The notes below the pieces were generated by a model. The model was given only the letters and a program-made list of their open reading frames with translations, ran no database searches and was not told the origin of the DNA. A stretch of DNA of 34,275 bases from Candidatus Fermentithermobacillaceae bacterium. GTDB lineage: Bacteria > Bacillota > Sulfobacillia > Fermentithermobacillales > Fermentithermobacillaceae. A program made the position numbers and the translations under genes. The DNA lies in the NCBI GenBank assembly GCA_012841375.1, contig DUUV01000009.1:1-34275 (forward strand), written 5' to 3'. Positions 1 through 6,880 of this stretch are shown here, piece after piece; within the stretch, counting starts at the first letter, position 1, and each line of letters opens with the position of its first letter.

Positions 1-58
1 CCCATATAGGCACAGCGTAGCGGTTGGTTTGCACACTGCGGAGGAGGTACGATTTGCA

Positions 59-289
59 GTGAGGATCTTCTCGGGGGAGAAATCGCCCGCCGAGGAGTCG
101 GCGCGGGACCCTGGCCCAAGACGCCTCGTCATCGAGGACTGGTGCGAGGGGTGTGGCCGCTGCGTGCAAGCTTGCGACTTCGGAGCTTTGTCCATGGGGG
201 AAGGCCGCGTGGAGGTTTCCGCGGAAAAATGCATGCTCTGCGGCTATTGTGCCCGCGTATGTCCCCATTTCTGCCTGAAAGTGATGTGA
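59..289 (+). CDS. Small 2x[4Fe-4S] ferredoxin-like protein
   Basis: A 76-residue protein with two complete cysteine motifs: C29-x2-C32-x2-C35-x3-C39 and C58-x2-C61-x2-C64-x3-C68, the second followed by Pro. This is the bacterial-type two-cluster ferredoxin fold, a low-potential electron carrier in the cytoplasm. One extra cysteine (C72) follows the second motif. The GTG start at 59 is chosen because GGAGGAGG at 40-47 sits 11 bases upstream; an upstream in-frame TTG at 29 has no such site. The sequence resembles the small delta subunit of 2-oxoacid:ferredoxin oxidoreductases, but upstream genes that could confirm this lie outside the window. It ends 5 bases before the ruvX start, so the two may be cotranscribed. 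Confidence 0.85.
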   Translation: MRIFSGEKSPAEESARDPGPRRLVIEDWCEGCGRCVQACDFGALSMGEGRVEVSAEKCMLCGYCARVCPHFCLKVM

Positions 290-294
290 CGCGC

Positions 295-744
295 ATGGAG
301 GAGACCGGCAGGGTAATAGGAGTCGATCTTGGCCTCAAGCGAGTAGGGGTCAGTATCAGCGACGAGACGAAGCTGCTGGCCAGCCCTCTCACCACCTTGG
401 CATATGAAGGGCCCGAGAAACTCGCAGCAGCCCTCACGGCCCTGGCAAGGGAGCACGGCGCCACGTCGTTTGTGGTTGGACTTCCGAAGAATATGGATGG
501 CACTCTGGGGCCTGCGGGCAGGCGCGCCGGCCGGTTTGCCGCGCTTCTCCGGCGCCACTCAGGGATTCCCGTTTGCCTGTCCGATGAGAGACTTACCACT
601 TCCCAGGCGGAAAAGGAAATGATAGCCTTAGGGAAGTCCCGCCGCCAGAGGAAGAGGACCATCGACGGCGCGTCGGCAGTCCTCATCCTGGAGAACCATC
701 TCAGGGCTCTAGGGACGACGACCCCTCATAAAGAAGGGCAGTGA
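295..744 (+). CDS. ruvX: Putative pre-16S rRNA nuclease / Holliday junction resolvase-like protein RuvX (YqgF)
   Basis: A 149-residue protein of the YqgF family, which has an RNase H-like fold and matures the 5' end of 16S rRNA in bacteria. Seen: the N-terminal GVDLGLKRVGVSISDE segment with Asp11, the central VVGLPKNMDGT motif, the DERLTT motif, and a C-terminal DGASAVLILENHL segment carrying the last acidic residue. The ATG at 295 is chosen because homology begins directly after it; longer in-frame readings overlap the ferredoxin gene and show no conservation. The length is close to the usual ~140 residues. The order ruvX, DUF1292 gene, mltG is common in Bacillota. Confidence 0.95.
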   Translation: MEETGRVIGVDLGLKRVGVSISDETKLLASPLTTLAYEGPEKLAAALTALAREHGATSFVVGLPKNMDGTLGPAGRRAGRFAALLRRHSGIPVCLSDERLTTSQAEKEMIALGKSRRQRKRTIDGASAVLILENHLRALGTTTPHKEGQ

Positions 745-749
745 TACCG

Positions 750-1118
750 GTGAGTAATGACGACAATCTGATAGTGCTTAAGGACGACGAAGGAAACGAG
801 ATAAGCTTCCGCATACTGTTTGACTCGCTCTTTGTGGGCGCCCGTCAGTATGTGGTCCTGATGCCGGTCTCTCTGGAGGACGACATGGAGCCCGAGATCG
901 TGATCCTCAGGCTCGACGTCGATAAGGATGGCGAGAACGTTCTCGTGACCATAGACAGCGACGAAGAGTGGGAAGAAGTCCTCAAGGCGTTTGAGGAGAT
1001 AGACCTGGAGGGCGAGTTCGGTGACTGCGATTTCGTTGTGGACGACGGGGAATATGACCCGGACATGGACGATGAAGACGAACTCGAGGAGAACGACGAA
1101 GAGGAGCCCGAAGATTGA
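750..1118 (+). CDS. DUF1292 family acidic protein (YrzB-like)
   Basis: About 122 residues, very acidic, especially the C-terminal 30 residues, which are nearly all Asp/Glu. The segment around 'IVLKDDEGNEISFRILF' and its place between ruvX and mltG match the DUF1292/YrzB family, whose function is unknown. The GTG at 750 is preferred over the GTG at 741 because AAGAAGGG at 731-738 is then spaced about 11 bases away. It starts 5 bases after ruvX ends, and the following mltG ribosome binding site overlaps its stop codon, so the three genes look like one operon. Confidence 0.85.
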   Translation: MSNDDNLIVLKDDEGNEISFRILFDSLFVGARQYVVLMPVSLEDDMEPEIVILRLDVDKDGENVLVTIDSDEEWEEVLKAFEEIDLEGEFGDCDFVVDDGEYDPDMDDEDELEENDEEEPED

Positions 1119-1129
1119 GGAGGCCCGGT

Positions 1130-2167
1130 ATGCCGGTTGACAAGCGGCGGAGCCGCATCCGGCTCGGGGCCTATAGCGTGGGATTCTTTCTCCTTCTCTG
1201 TCTCGCGGCGGTGTCTCTCGTGTCCTACCTCTCTTCATGTCCCCTTCCCGAGACGGCGGGGCCGGTTACGGTAGTCGTCGAACCGGGGATGTCCACGCGG
1301 GACGTCGCTGCGCTTCTCAAGGACCACGGGCTCATAAGGAACGAGCTATTCTTCAGGGCTCTCGCGAGGGTCATGAGAGCCGACGGCTGGATCCAGTCCG
1401 GCGAGTACAGCTTTGAGCCCGGCATTTACGCTTATGATTTGTTGGATAGCCTGGTAGAGGGGCGAGTGATCTACTACACGCTCACTGTCCGTGAGGGGCT
1501 CGCACTGGATGATATCGCGCGTCTGGTCGAAGAGAGGGGGTTCGGCTCAAGGGATGCCTTTCTCGAGGCCGCCTCGGACAAGTCCCTGGCGCCTGAGTAT
1601 GTCCCTGCCGAGTATCTGGATTCCGCGAAAGCGCCTCTGGAGGGATACCTCTTCCCGGACACTTACTATATCCGCAAAGGCATGACTGAAAGGGAACTGG
1701 TAGTGATGATGGTCAAACGCTTGGAGCAGGTGTTCAGCAAGGAGCTCCGAGAAAAGGCCGCTCAAGTGAACCTTACCCCCCACGAGGCCGCGACTCTGGC
1801 CTCCATCGTGGAGCGAGAAGCACAGACGGCCTCCGAGAGGCCTATCATCGCGGCGGTCTACATGAATCGCCTGAGGATCGGCATGAAACTGGACGCCGAC
1901 CCGACCGTACTCTACGCGTTGGGGAAACCTCCTGATGCCACGGTTCTCTGGAAAGACCTCGAGGTGGACTCTCCCTACAATACTTACAGGAACCCCGGGC
2001 TCCCGCCGGGGCCGATCGGAAACTTCGGGAAGGCCAGCCTAGAGGCGGTCCTTGCCCCCGATGATGTCGACTACCTCTATTTTGTGGCCAAGAACGACGG
2101 CACCCACGCTTTCGCCCGTACCCTGGCTGAACATAACGCCAACTGCGCTACCTACCAAGGACGCTGA
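1130..2167 (+). CDS. mltG: Endolytic murein transglycosylase MltG
   Basis: A 345-residue protein of the YceG/MltG family, which cleaves nascent glycan strands at the membrane and is thought to set their length. Seen: a short basic N terminus, one membrane segment at about residues 13-35, a LysM-like region with 'VVEPGMSTRDVAALL', and the catalytic domain with TLASIVEREAQ (catalytic Glu228 by comparison with the E. coli enzyme), YMNRLRIGMKLDADPTVLYA, and the C-terminal GPIGNFGKASLEA and YFVAKNDGTHAFA motifs. The ATG at 1130 follows GAGGAGG at 1117-1123. An in-frame TTG at 1115 lies inside the ribosome binding site and is unlikely. Confidence 0.96.
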   Translation: MPVDKRRSRIRLGAYSVGFFLLLCLAAVSLVSYLSSCPLPETAGPVTVVVEPGMSTRDVAALLKDHGLIRNELFFRALARVMRADGWIQSGEYSFEPGIYAYDLLDSLVEGRVIYYTLTVREGLALDDIARLVEERGFGSRDAFLEAASDKSLAPEYVPAEYLDSAKAPLEGYLFPDTYYIRKGMTERELVVMMVKRLEQVFSKELREKAAQVNLTPHEAATLASIVEREAQTASERPIIAAVYMNRLRIGMKLDADPTVLYALGKPPDATVLWKDLEVDSPYNTYRNPGLPPGPIGNFGKASLEAVLAPDDVDYLYFVAKNDGTHAFARTLAEHNANCATYQGR

Positions 2168-2196
2168 ATAACCGCATCCCTTCTTCACGCATTCTA
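2165..2196 (+). promoter_or_regulatory. Candidate sigma-G promoter for sleB-ypeB
   Basis: TGAATA at 2165-2170, overlapping the mltG stop codon, is followed after 19 bases by CATTCTA at 2190-2196. This matches the forespore sigma-G consensus (TGAATA, 17-18 bases, CATACTA) except for one -10 base and one extra spacer base. In B. subtilis sleB and ypeB are made in the forespore, which fits. The rest of the 115-base gap up to sleB shows no terminator or other feature that I can support. Confidence 0.5.
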
Positions 2197-2282
2197 AGAG
2201 CACGGATCTCCCCGCGTCTCTACGGACTAATGCCGGAAGAGGCGTAAAGGGCAGACCGCAAGAACAGAGGAAGGGATGCAAA

Positions 2283-2741
2283 TTGAGGACCAAAGCCCTC
2301 GCTTTCCTTTGCGCCGCAGTCTTTGTATTTCTGTCAGTCTCTCTCTCCGCCGACATGCCAAGGTGCGTTGCCGCACCTCAGAGCTGGTATGACGAGTACG
2401 AGCTTCTCGCCCGGGTCATCATGGGCGAAGCCACGGGAGAGCCTTTTACGGGAATGGTCGCTGTGGGCGCAGTCATCATCAACCGGACCAAAGATCCCGC
2501 GTTTCCGCCTACGCTTGCGGGCGTCATCTACGACCCCGACGCCTTTGAGTCCGTGACAAACGGCCTTATGTGGAGCTCTCAGCCCACGGATGAAATGTAC
2601 AGGGCCGCGGAGCTGGCATTGAACGGGTACGACCCGACCTACGGTTGTACCTTTTTCTGGAACCCATATAAGCCCGTCAGTCCTTGGATATGGTCCAGAC
2701 CCGTAGTGACACAGATTGGCAATCACGTATTCGCGTACTGA
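2283..2741 (+). CDS. sleB: Spore cortex-lytic enzyme SleB-type cell wall hydrolase (catalytic domain only)
   Basis: A 152-residue protein with a signal peptide (about residues 1-30) and the SleB/CwlJ hydrolase domain: 'LLARVIMGEATGEP' with the catalytic Glu49, AVGAVIINR, and a C-terminal IGNHVFAY ending. The family are lytic transglycosylases that degrade cortex peptidoglycan during germination. B. subtilis SleB also has an N-terminal peptidoglycan-binding domain; it is absent here, so this is a minimal form. The TTG start at 2283 is spaced 7 bases from GAGGAAGGG at 2267-2275. ypeB follows by 33 bases, which is the standard sleB-ypeB pair and supports the SleB assignment over CwlJ. Confidence 0.92.
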   Translation: MRTKALAFLCAAVFVFLSVSLSADMPRCVAAPQSWYDEYELLARVIMGEATGEPFTGMVAVGAVIINRTKDPAFPPTLAGVIYDPDAFESVTNGLMWSSQPTDEMYRAAELALNGYDPTYGCTFFWNPYKPVSPWIWSRPVVTQIGNHVFAY

Positions 2742-2774
2742 CAACCCGATTGTTACGAGAGAGGTGTCAACAAG

Positions 2775-4187
2775 ATGAGGTCACGGACACATAGATGGCT
2801 CTTGTGGGTGTTGGGCGCGGTAGCCGTTCTTGCCCTTGCCTTCGGCCTCGCCCAGTACAGGCAAGCCCAAGCTGCCAAAACCCGCATGCAGAACGCGCAG
2901 CAAAGGGCCTTATTCAACTTGGTCACACACATAGAGAACCTTGAGGCGGGTCTTGCCAAGGCAAGGGGGTCTTCGTCAGCCGGTCAGCAGATCAACTTCC
3001 TGACTTCGAGCTGGCTCAACTGTCAGGCGGCCCGGAGCGACCTGAGCCTGGCAGGAGCGGATGGAGTCGACCTGAGCGGTCCCCGGCGCTTTGTGGCCAC
3101 CGTGGGCGACTACGCCCTTGTGCTCTCACAGAAACTTGCCAGAGGCGAGACGGTTACGCCCGAGGAATGGGCCGAACTCGCTCGCCTTGAGTCGGGTGTC
3201 AAGGAGTTGGCCGGCGTCCTCTCGAGGACGGCGCGTGCGGCCGTCGAGCGGCCCGGAGGCACAAGAGCCCGGCTGGCAGGGCTTACCGAATTGGCGGCTT
3301 CCTTCACGGGTGCCGGAGCCGCGGCGTCGGATTCACTGAACCATGGCTTCTCTGAGATTGACCAGCTTACACAAAGCATCCCGGCCCCGGTTTACGACGG
3401 ACCCTTCTCAGAGAAGAACCTGCAATCGCAGGCGCTGGCGCAACCCGGCGCCCTCATTTCAGATGAGAGAGCCAAGGAGATAGCGCTATCGTTCCTGACC
3501 CCAGGGGAGAGCTTTGAGTCGGTATCGGTAGGTACTGCGGAAGGCACCATACCTTCTTTCCTCATAACCGCCAAAAGGCAGGACGGCACCGAGGTGGCCA
3601 CTACCGTAGCCAAGCAGGGAGGGGCAGTGGTGATGGCGACCGATGCCGCTCCGAGAGGCGCGGGCGCCATGAGTCTGGACGACGCCCGGGCCAAGGCCAT
3701 GGAATTTCTGGAGTCCAAGGGGTTTAAAGGCCTCGAGGAAACGGGATGGCGAAAACGCGGAGCAAACGCAAACAGCGTGGTGTTCGCCTACGTGCCTCAC
3801 ACTGAGGTTTCAGGGCCCGGAGAGAACATCAAGGTGCGCCTCTATCCCGATACCGTGAAAGTCGAGGTTTCACTGGACACGGGGGCCATCGTCTCCTTTG
3901 ACCAGATGAACTACCTAATCACCCACGGACACCCGGGTAGGGTACTCAGGGCTCCCCTGGTTTCGCCGGCCGAAGCCCGGAGGGCGCTCAGGCCCGAAGT
4001 AAAGGTTGAGGGCGAAAGTCCGAGGCTTTGCGTCATCCCCATACTCCCCACGACCGAGGTGATGGCTTGGGAGTTCCGGGTCAGAAACGGCGACGATACC
4101 TACCTTGTCTACATAAACGCCATGACAGGGAAAGAACAGATCGTCTTGCAGCTCATAGAGGACGAATCAGGGGCAATGTCGGTCTAG
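2775..4187 (+). CDS. ypeB: Germination protein YpeB
   Basis: A 470-residue protein with one N-terminal membrane anchor (about residues 9-26), an alpha-helical region with many Ala/Arg/Gln, and a C-terminal half with two or three PepSY-like repeats ('ISDERAKEIALSFL', 'MSLDDARAKAMEFLESKGF', 'VSPAEARRALRPEVK'). YpeB holds SleB at the inner membrane and cortex of the spore and is needed for SleB stability. The ATG at 2775 is preceded by GAGAGGTG. Length is close to B. subtilis YpeB (about 450). Coexpressed with sleB from the promoter upstream of that gene, by inference. Confidence 0.93.
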   Translation: MRSRTHRWLLWVLGAVAVLALAFGLAQYRQAQAAKTRMQNAQQRALFNLVTHIENLEAGLAKARGSSSAGQQINFLTSSWLNCQAARSDLSLAGADGVDLSGPRRFVATVGDYALVLSQKLARGETVTPEEWAELARLESGVKELAGVLSRTARAAVERPGGTRARLAGLTELAASFTGAGAAASDSLNHGFSEIDQLTQSIPAPVYDGPFSEKNLQSQALAQPGALISDERAKEIALSFLTPGESFESVSVGTAEGTIPSFLITAKRQDGTEVATTVAKQGGAVVMATDAAPRGAGAMSLDDARAKAMEFLESKGFKGLEETGWRKRGANANSVVFAYVPHTEVSGPGENIKVRLYPDTVKVEVSLDTGAIVSFDQMNYLITHGHPGRVLRAPLVSPAEARRALRPEVKVEGESPRLCVIPILPTTEVMAWEFRVRNGDDTYLVYINAMTGKEQIVLQLIEDESGAMSV

Positions 4188-4193
4188 AGCGCT

Positions 4194-4224
4194 GGAATAC
4201 ACGCAAAACATGAGTGACATTCTA
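4194..4224 (+). promoter_or_regulatory. Candidate sigma-G promoter for the coat protein pair
   Basis: GGAATA at 4194-4199 and CATTCTA at 4218-4224 are separated by 18 bases. This fits the sigma-G consensus with one mismatch in each box. The -10 box is identical to that of the candidate promoter before sleB. A transcript starting near 4231 would carry the AAAGGAGGTGG ribosome binding site at 4237-4246 almost at its 5' end. Confidence 0.5.
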
Positions 4225-4249
4225 AGCGTGAATTGAAAGGAGGTGGCCC

Positions 4250-4435
4250 GTGTTGCAGCTCACCCAGACCGAGGCGTGGTACCTTGGAGAGTCCATTAAG
4301 GGTGAGACTCTAATGTCGCAGAAGCTCACGTCCTACAGGCAAATGGCCCAAGACCCCGAACTGAGGGCGCTCATAGAAAACCTGGAGCGGTCGTGTGAGC
4401 GACACTTGAGCCTCTTATCAAGTCACGTGAAGTGA
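4250..4435 (+). CDS. Small CotF-associated spore coat-like protein
   Basis: A 61-residue, mostly helical protein: 'LQLTQTEAWYLGESIKGE', then a helix with SYRQMAQDPELRALIENLE and a His-containing end. Short proteins of this pattern are commonly encoded just before CotF-type coat genes in spore formers and look like a single ferritin-like helical hairpin related to the CotF domain. No function is established. The GTG at 4250 is chosen because AAAGGAGGTGG at 4237-4246 is ideally placed; a TTG directly after it (4253) is the alternative. The CotF-like gene starts 23 bases downstream, so the two are probably cotranscribed. Confidence 0.75.
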   Translation: MLQLTQTEAWYLGESIKGETLMSQKLTSYRQMAQDPELRALIENLERSCERHLSLLSSHVK

Positions 4436-4458
4436 GGCAACAGGGGGCGGTCTAGAAC

Positions 4459-5724
4459 GTGTCTGAGATGATGGGATCATCCGGTCGGAGATCGATGACC
4501 GACCGGGAAATTGCAGAAGACCTGCTGGCGGGGCAGAAGTATCTGTCCAACTACTACTACGCGCCCGCGATCCTCGAAGCGGGCGATCCCGGACTGCGTT
4601 CAGCCTTTCAAGAAGCGCACGCCGGCGCAACCTCGGCGGCCAAGAGTGTTTTTGACTACCTGCAATCCAAGGGATGGTATCAGGTCCGGAAGGCTGATCA
4701 AGAGGACATGGCCGATCTACGCAACGCGGTGACTGAGTCAAAGCAAGTCGTGAACACCAAGGACAACATGGGAGGAAACAACGTGAGCATGAACCAAGGT
4801 CAGATGGGCTGGACCGGAACCCAGCACGGTGAGGGGCAGAGCGGGTTTGGCCCGTCCAGCATGAGCCAGGGGGCCCGTTGGGGCGGTGAACCAAGCTGGA
4901 TGTCCGGAAGCGGCGGGCAGTTCCAGGGGGCGCAGCAGCAAGGAAATATCCCTCAGTGGACCCAGGGAAGCTTCGGACCCCAGACGAGTTTCGGCAGCCG
5001 TCAGGGAACCGTAGGGGGAACCGTAGGGGGAACGGGCTGGACCGGTACTCAGTACGGTGAGGGGCAGAGCGGGTTTGGCCCGTCCAGCATGAGCCAGGGG
5101 GCCCGTTGGGGCGGTGAACCAAGCTGGATGTCCGGAAGCGGCGGGCAGTTCCAGAGGGCGCAGCAGCAAGGAAATATCCCTCAGTGGACCCAGGGAAGCT
5201 TTGGACCCCAGACGAGTTTCGGCAGCCGTCAGGGAACCGTAGGCGGAACGGGATGGACCGGTACTCAGTACGGTGAAGGACAAAGCGGATTTGGTCCATC
5301 CAGTCTTGGTCAGGGAGCCCGTTGGGGTGGCGAACCCAGCTGGAGCACCTCCTTCGGCGGTCAGCACCAAGGGCAAGGCATGAATCTCCCGAACTGGGCC
5401 AGAGGCGGGTTCGGCGGGGCGCAGAGCGGTCCCGGGCAAGGACAGTATTTCTCCGCCATGCAGCAGGGCTTCGGCGGGCCCCAGCAGGGTCTAGGACAGC
5501 AGGGCCTAGGTCAGCAAGGTCTTGGCCAGCAGGGGTCACATGTCTGGAGGAGCTCCATTGAGACGGGAGGCGGAGGTTGGACCGGCACCCAAGCAGGTGA
5601 AGGCCAGAGCGGGTTTGGCCCGTCCAGTCTTGGACACTACGGCACGGGTACTTGGCAACAGGGTTCTGCGCTAGGGCGCCAGAACTGGCAGCAGGGCGGC
5701 CAGGGCAACTGGCAGAGCCAGTAG
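4459..5724 (+). CDS. CotF-type spore coat protein with Gly/Gln/Trp-rich repeat tail
   Basis: 421 residues in two parts. Residues about 14-98 form a CotF-like helical domain ('MTDREIAEDLLAGQKYLSNY', later 'SKGWYQVRKADQEDM'). Residues about 105-421 are low-complexity, rich in Gly, Gln, Ser and Trp, with four copies of GWTGTQ-x-GEGQSGFGPSS at DNA positions 4807, 5035, 5251 and 5575, and a GLGQQ tract at about 5482-5535. Known CotF proteins are about 100-170 residues, so the tail is a large addition. The GTG start at 4459 has GGGGG at 4443-4447; ATGs at 4468 and 4471 are alternatives. Role inferred: structural coat or outer-layer protein. A strong terminator follows. The tail has no predicted catalytic motif and lacks cysteine. 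Confidence 0.8.
   Translation: MSEMMGSSGRRSMTDREIAEDLLAGQKYLSNYYYAPAILEAGDPGLRSAFQEAHAGATSAAKSVFDYLQSKGWYQVRKADQEDMADLRNAVTESKQVVNTKDNMGGNNVSMNQGQMGWTGTQHGEGQSGFGPSSMSQGARWGGEPSWMSGSGGQFQGAQQQGNIPQWTQGSFGPQTSFGSRQGTVGGTVGGTGWTGTQYGEGQSGFGPSSMSQGARWGGEPSWMSGSGGQFQRAQQQGNIPQWTQGSFGPQTSFGSRQGTVGGTGWTGTQYGEGQSGFGPSSLGQGARWGGEPSWSTSFGGQHQGQGMNLPNWARGGFGGAQSGPGQGQYFSAMQQGFGGPQQGLGQQGLGQQGLGQQGSHVWRSSIETGGGGWTGTQAGEGQSGFGPSSLGHYGTGTWQQGSALGRQNWQQGGQGNWQSQ
4807..5631 (+). repeat. Intragenic tandem repeats in the CotF-like gene
   Basis: Unit 1 (4807-5034, 228 bases) and unit 2 (5035-5250, 216 bases) are nearly identical at the DNA level; unit 1 is longer by one extra 12-base copy coding for VGGT at about 5009-5032. 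Unit 3 (5251-5574) keeps only its first third and then diverges into QG-rich sequence. Unit 4 begins at 5575 and is truncated. The near identity of units 1 and 2, including silent positions, points to recent duplication or gene conversion. Confidence 0.9.
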
Positions 5725-5748
5725 AGTCTCCATACCGCGGACTGAGGC

Positions 5749-5780
5749 AAAAGGGGTAGCGTGTCGCCTACCCCTTTTCC
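5749..5780 (+). terminator. Rho-independent terminator after the CotF-like gene
   Basis: A perfect 11-base-pair stem, AAAAGGGGTAG at 5749-5759 with CTACCCCTTTT at 5768-5778, and an 8-base loop. The T tract is part of the stem. It separates the coat operon from galT. Confidence 0.85.
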
Positions 5781-5804
5781 TCCGGAGAGCCATGGGAAAG
5801 GACG

Positions 5805-6869
5805 ATGATCTTGCCTGAGATACGCTTCGATGCCCTAAGCGCCGGTTTTGCCGTCATCGCGACCGAGCGCGCAAAGAGGCCCACTGACTACCGGTCCGCG
5901 CAGGATGAGGGGCAAGAGTTGCCCGAAACCGACCCCAAGTGCCCTTTCTGCCCCGGCAACGAGCATGAGACGCCGCCCGAGGTGTGGGCAAAACGCCAAG
6001 ATGGAGCGGCCGACAGTCCGGGTTGGACCGTGCGCGTAGTTCCGAACAAGTTTCCGGCCTTGGTCGCCCGGCCCCAAGATGCGGGAGAAGACGAGGCATG
6101 GAGGGTCCCGCCTTTCCCCGAGTCCCTCGAGGGAAGCTTGTACTGGCAAGGGCCGGGAGTAGGCCGCCACGAGGTGGTAGTTGAGTCGCCTGCCCATAAC
6201 GGCTCTTTGGGTTCGTATTCGCTGGAACAGATGAAGGACGTCTTGGACGCCATCAAACGAAGGTTGACGTCGATCTACGAGTCCAAGGACGTCGCGTACG
6301 TCCAGATCTTCAAGAACAGCGGGAAGATCGCGGGCGCGTCGCTTACGCATCCTCACTTTCAGATAATCGGGCTGCCTGTCATGCCCTCAGTTGTTGTGTC
6401 GGAAGGGCAGCGCCTCAAGGACTACGAGTCCAAGACGCGCAGGTGCCTCGTGTGTGACCTCTTGGAGCGGGAAGCCGAGAAGGACGTCCGCGTGGTAGCG
6501 AAGAGCGACCGGTTCCTGGTGATTTCACCCTTTGCCTCAAGGTACTCTTACGAGACCCTAATCGTGCCTACCGAACATATCTCAGGGCTGAGCGAGATGT
6601 CTGATGCCATGACCATCGATCTCGCCGGAGTGATCGTCCAGTTGTTTGGAGCGTACGAGGCTATGTTCTCATCTCTTCCGTACAACATGGTCTTTCACGG
6701 ACTCCCGTCCGAGGTCAAGACGAAGCGCGGGTGGCCTTGTCACGCTCACATTCATGTTTACCCCAGGCTCAATACCGCGGCGGGGCTCGAGTTGGGAAGC
6801 GGCACTTACATAAATCCCACGCCGCCTGAACTCGCGACAAGGGAATTCATCGCAGCGATGGAGAGTTAG
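5805..6869 (+). CDS. galT: GalT-like nucleotidyltransferase (hexose-1-phosphate uridylyltransferase family)
   Basis: A 354-residue HIT-superfamily nucleotidyltransferase. Seen: zinc-site cysteines C46-x2-C49 in CPFCPGNE, RVVPNKFPAL, GRHEVVVESPAHNGS, and the active site HPHFQ at 182-186 whose second His (H184) forms the nucleotidyl-enzyme intermediate, then a second CxxC (CLVC) and the C-terminal CHAHIHVYPR. The classical reaction swaps UMP between UDP-glucose and galactose-1-phosphate. Some close relatives act on ADP-glucose, and the glgA gene 11 bases downstream makes that worth considering; no galK or galE is nearby. ATG start at 5805 with GGAAAGGA just before it. Confidence 0.85.
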   Translation: MILPEIRFDALSAGFAVIATERAKRPTDYRSAQDEGQELPETDPKCPFCPGNEHETPPEVWAKRQDGAADSPGWTVRVVPNKFPALVARPQDAGEDEAWRVPPFPESLEGSLYWQGPGVGRHEVVVESPAHNGSLGSYSLEQMKDVLDAIKRRLTSIYESKDVAYVQIFKNSGKIAGASLTHPHFQIIGLPVMPSVVVSEGQRLKDYESKTRRCLVCDLLEREAEKDVRVVAKSDRFLVISPFASRYSYETLIVPTEHISGLSEMSDAMTIDLAGVIVQLFGAYEAMFSSLPYNMVFHGLPSEVKTKRGWPCHAHIHVYPRLNTAAGLELGSGTYINPTPPELATREFIAAMES

Positions 6870-6880
6870 GAGGTCCCCAG

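Noticed and set aside
4418-5539. Long minus-strand open frame (373 codons) and another (4738-5439) opposite the CotF-like gene
   Set aside because: They are repeat-driven antisense readings, rich in Arg/Pro/Ser, with no family match; the plus strand has a good ribosome binding site and CotF homology.
4807-5631. CRISPR-like repeat array
   Set aside because: The repeats are in-frame coding units of over 200 bases, not short repeats with unique spacers.
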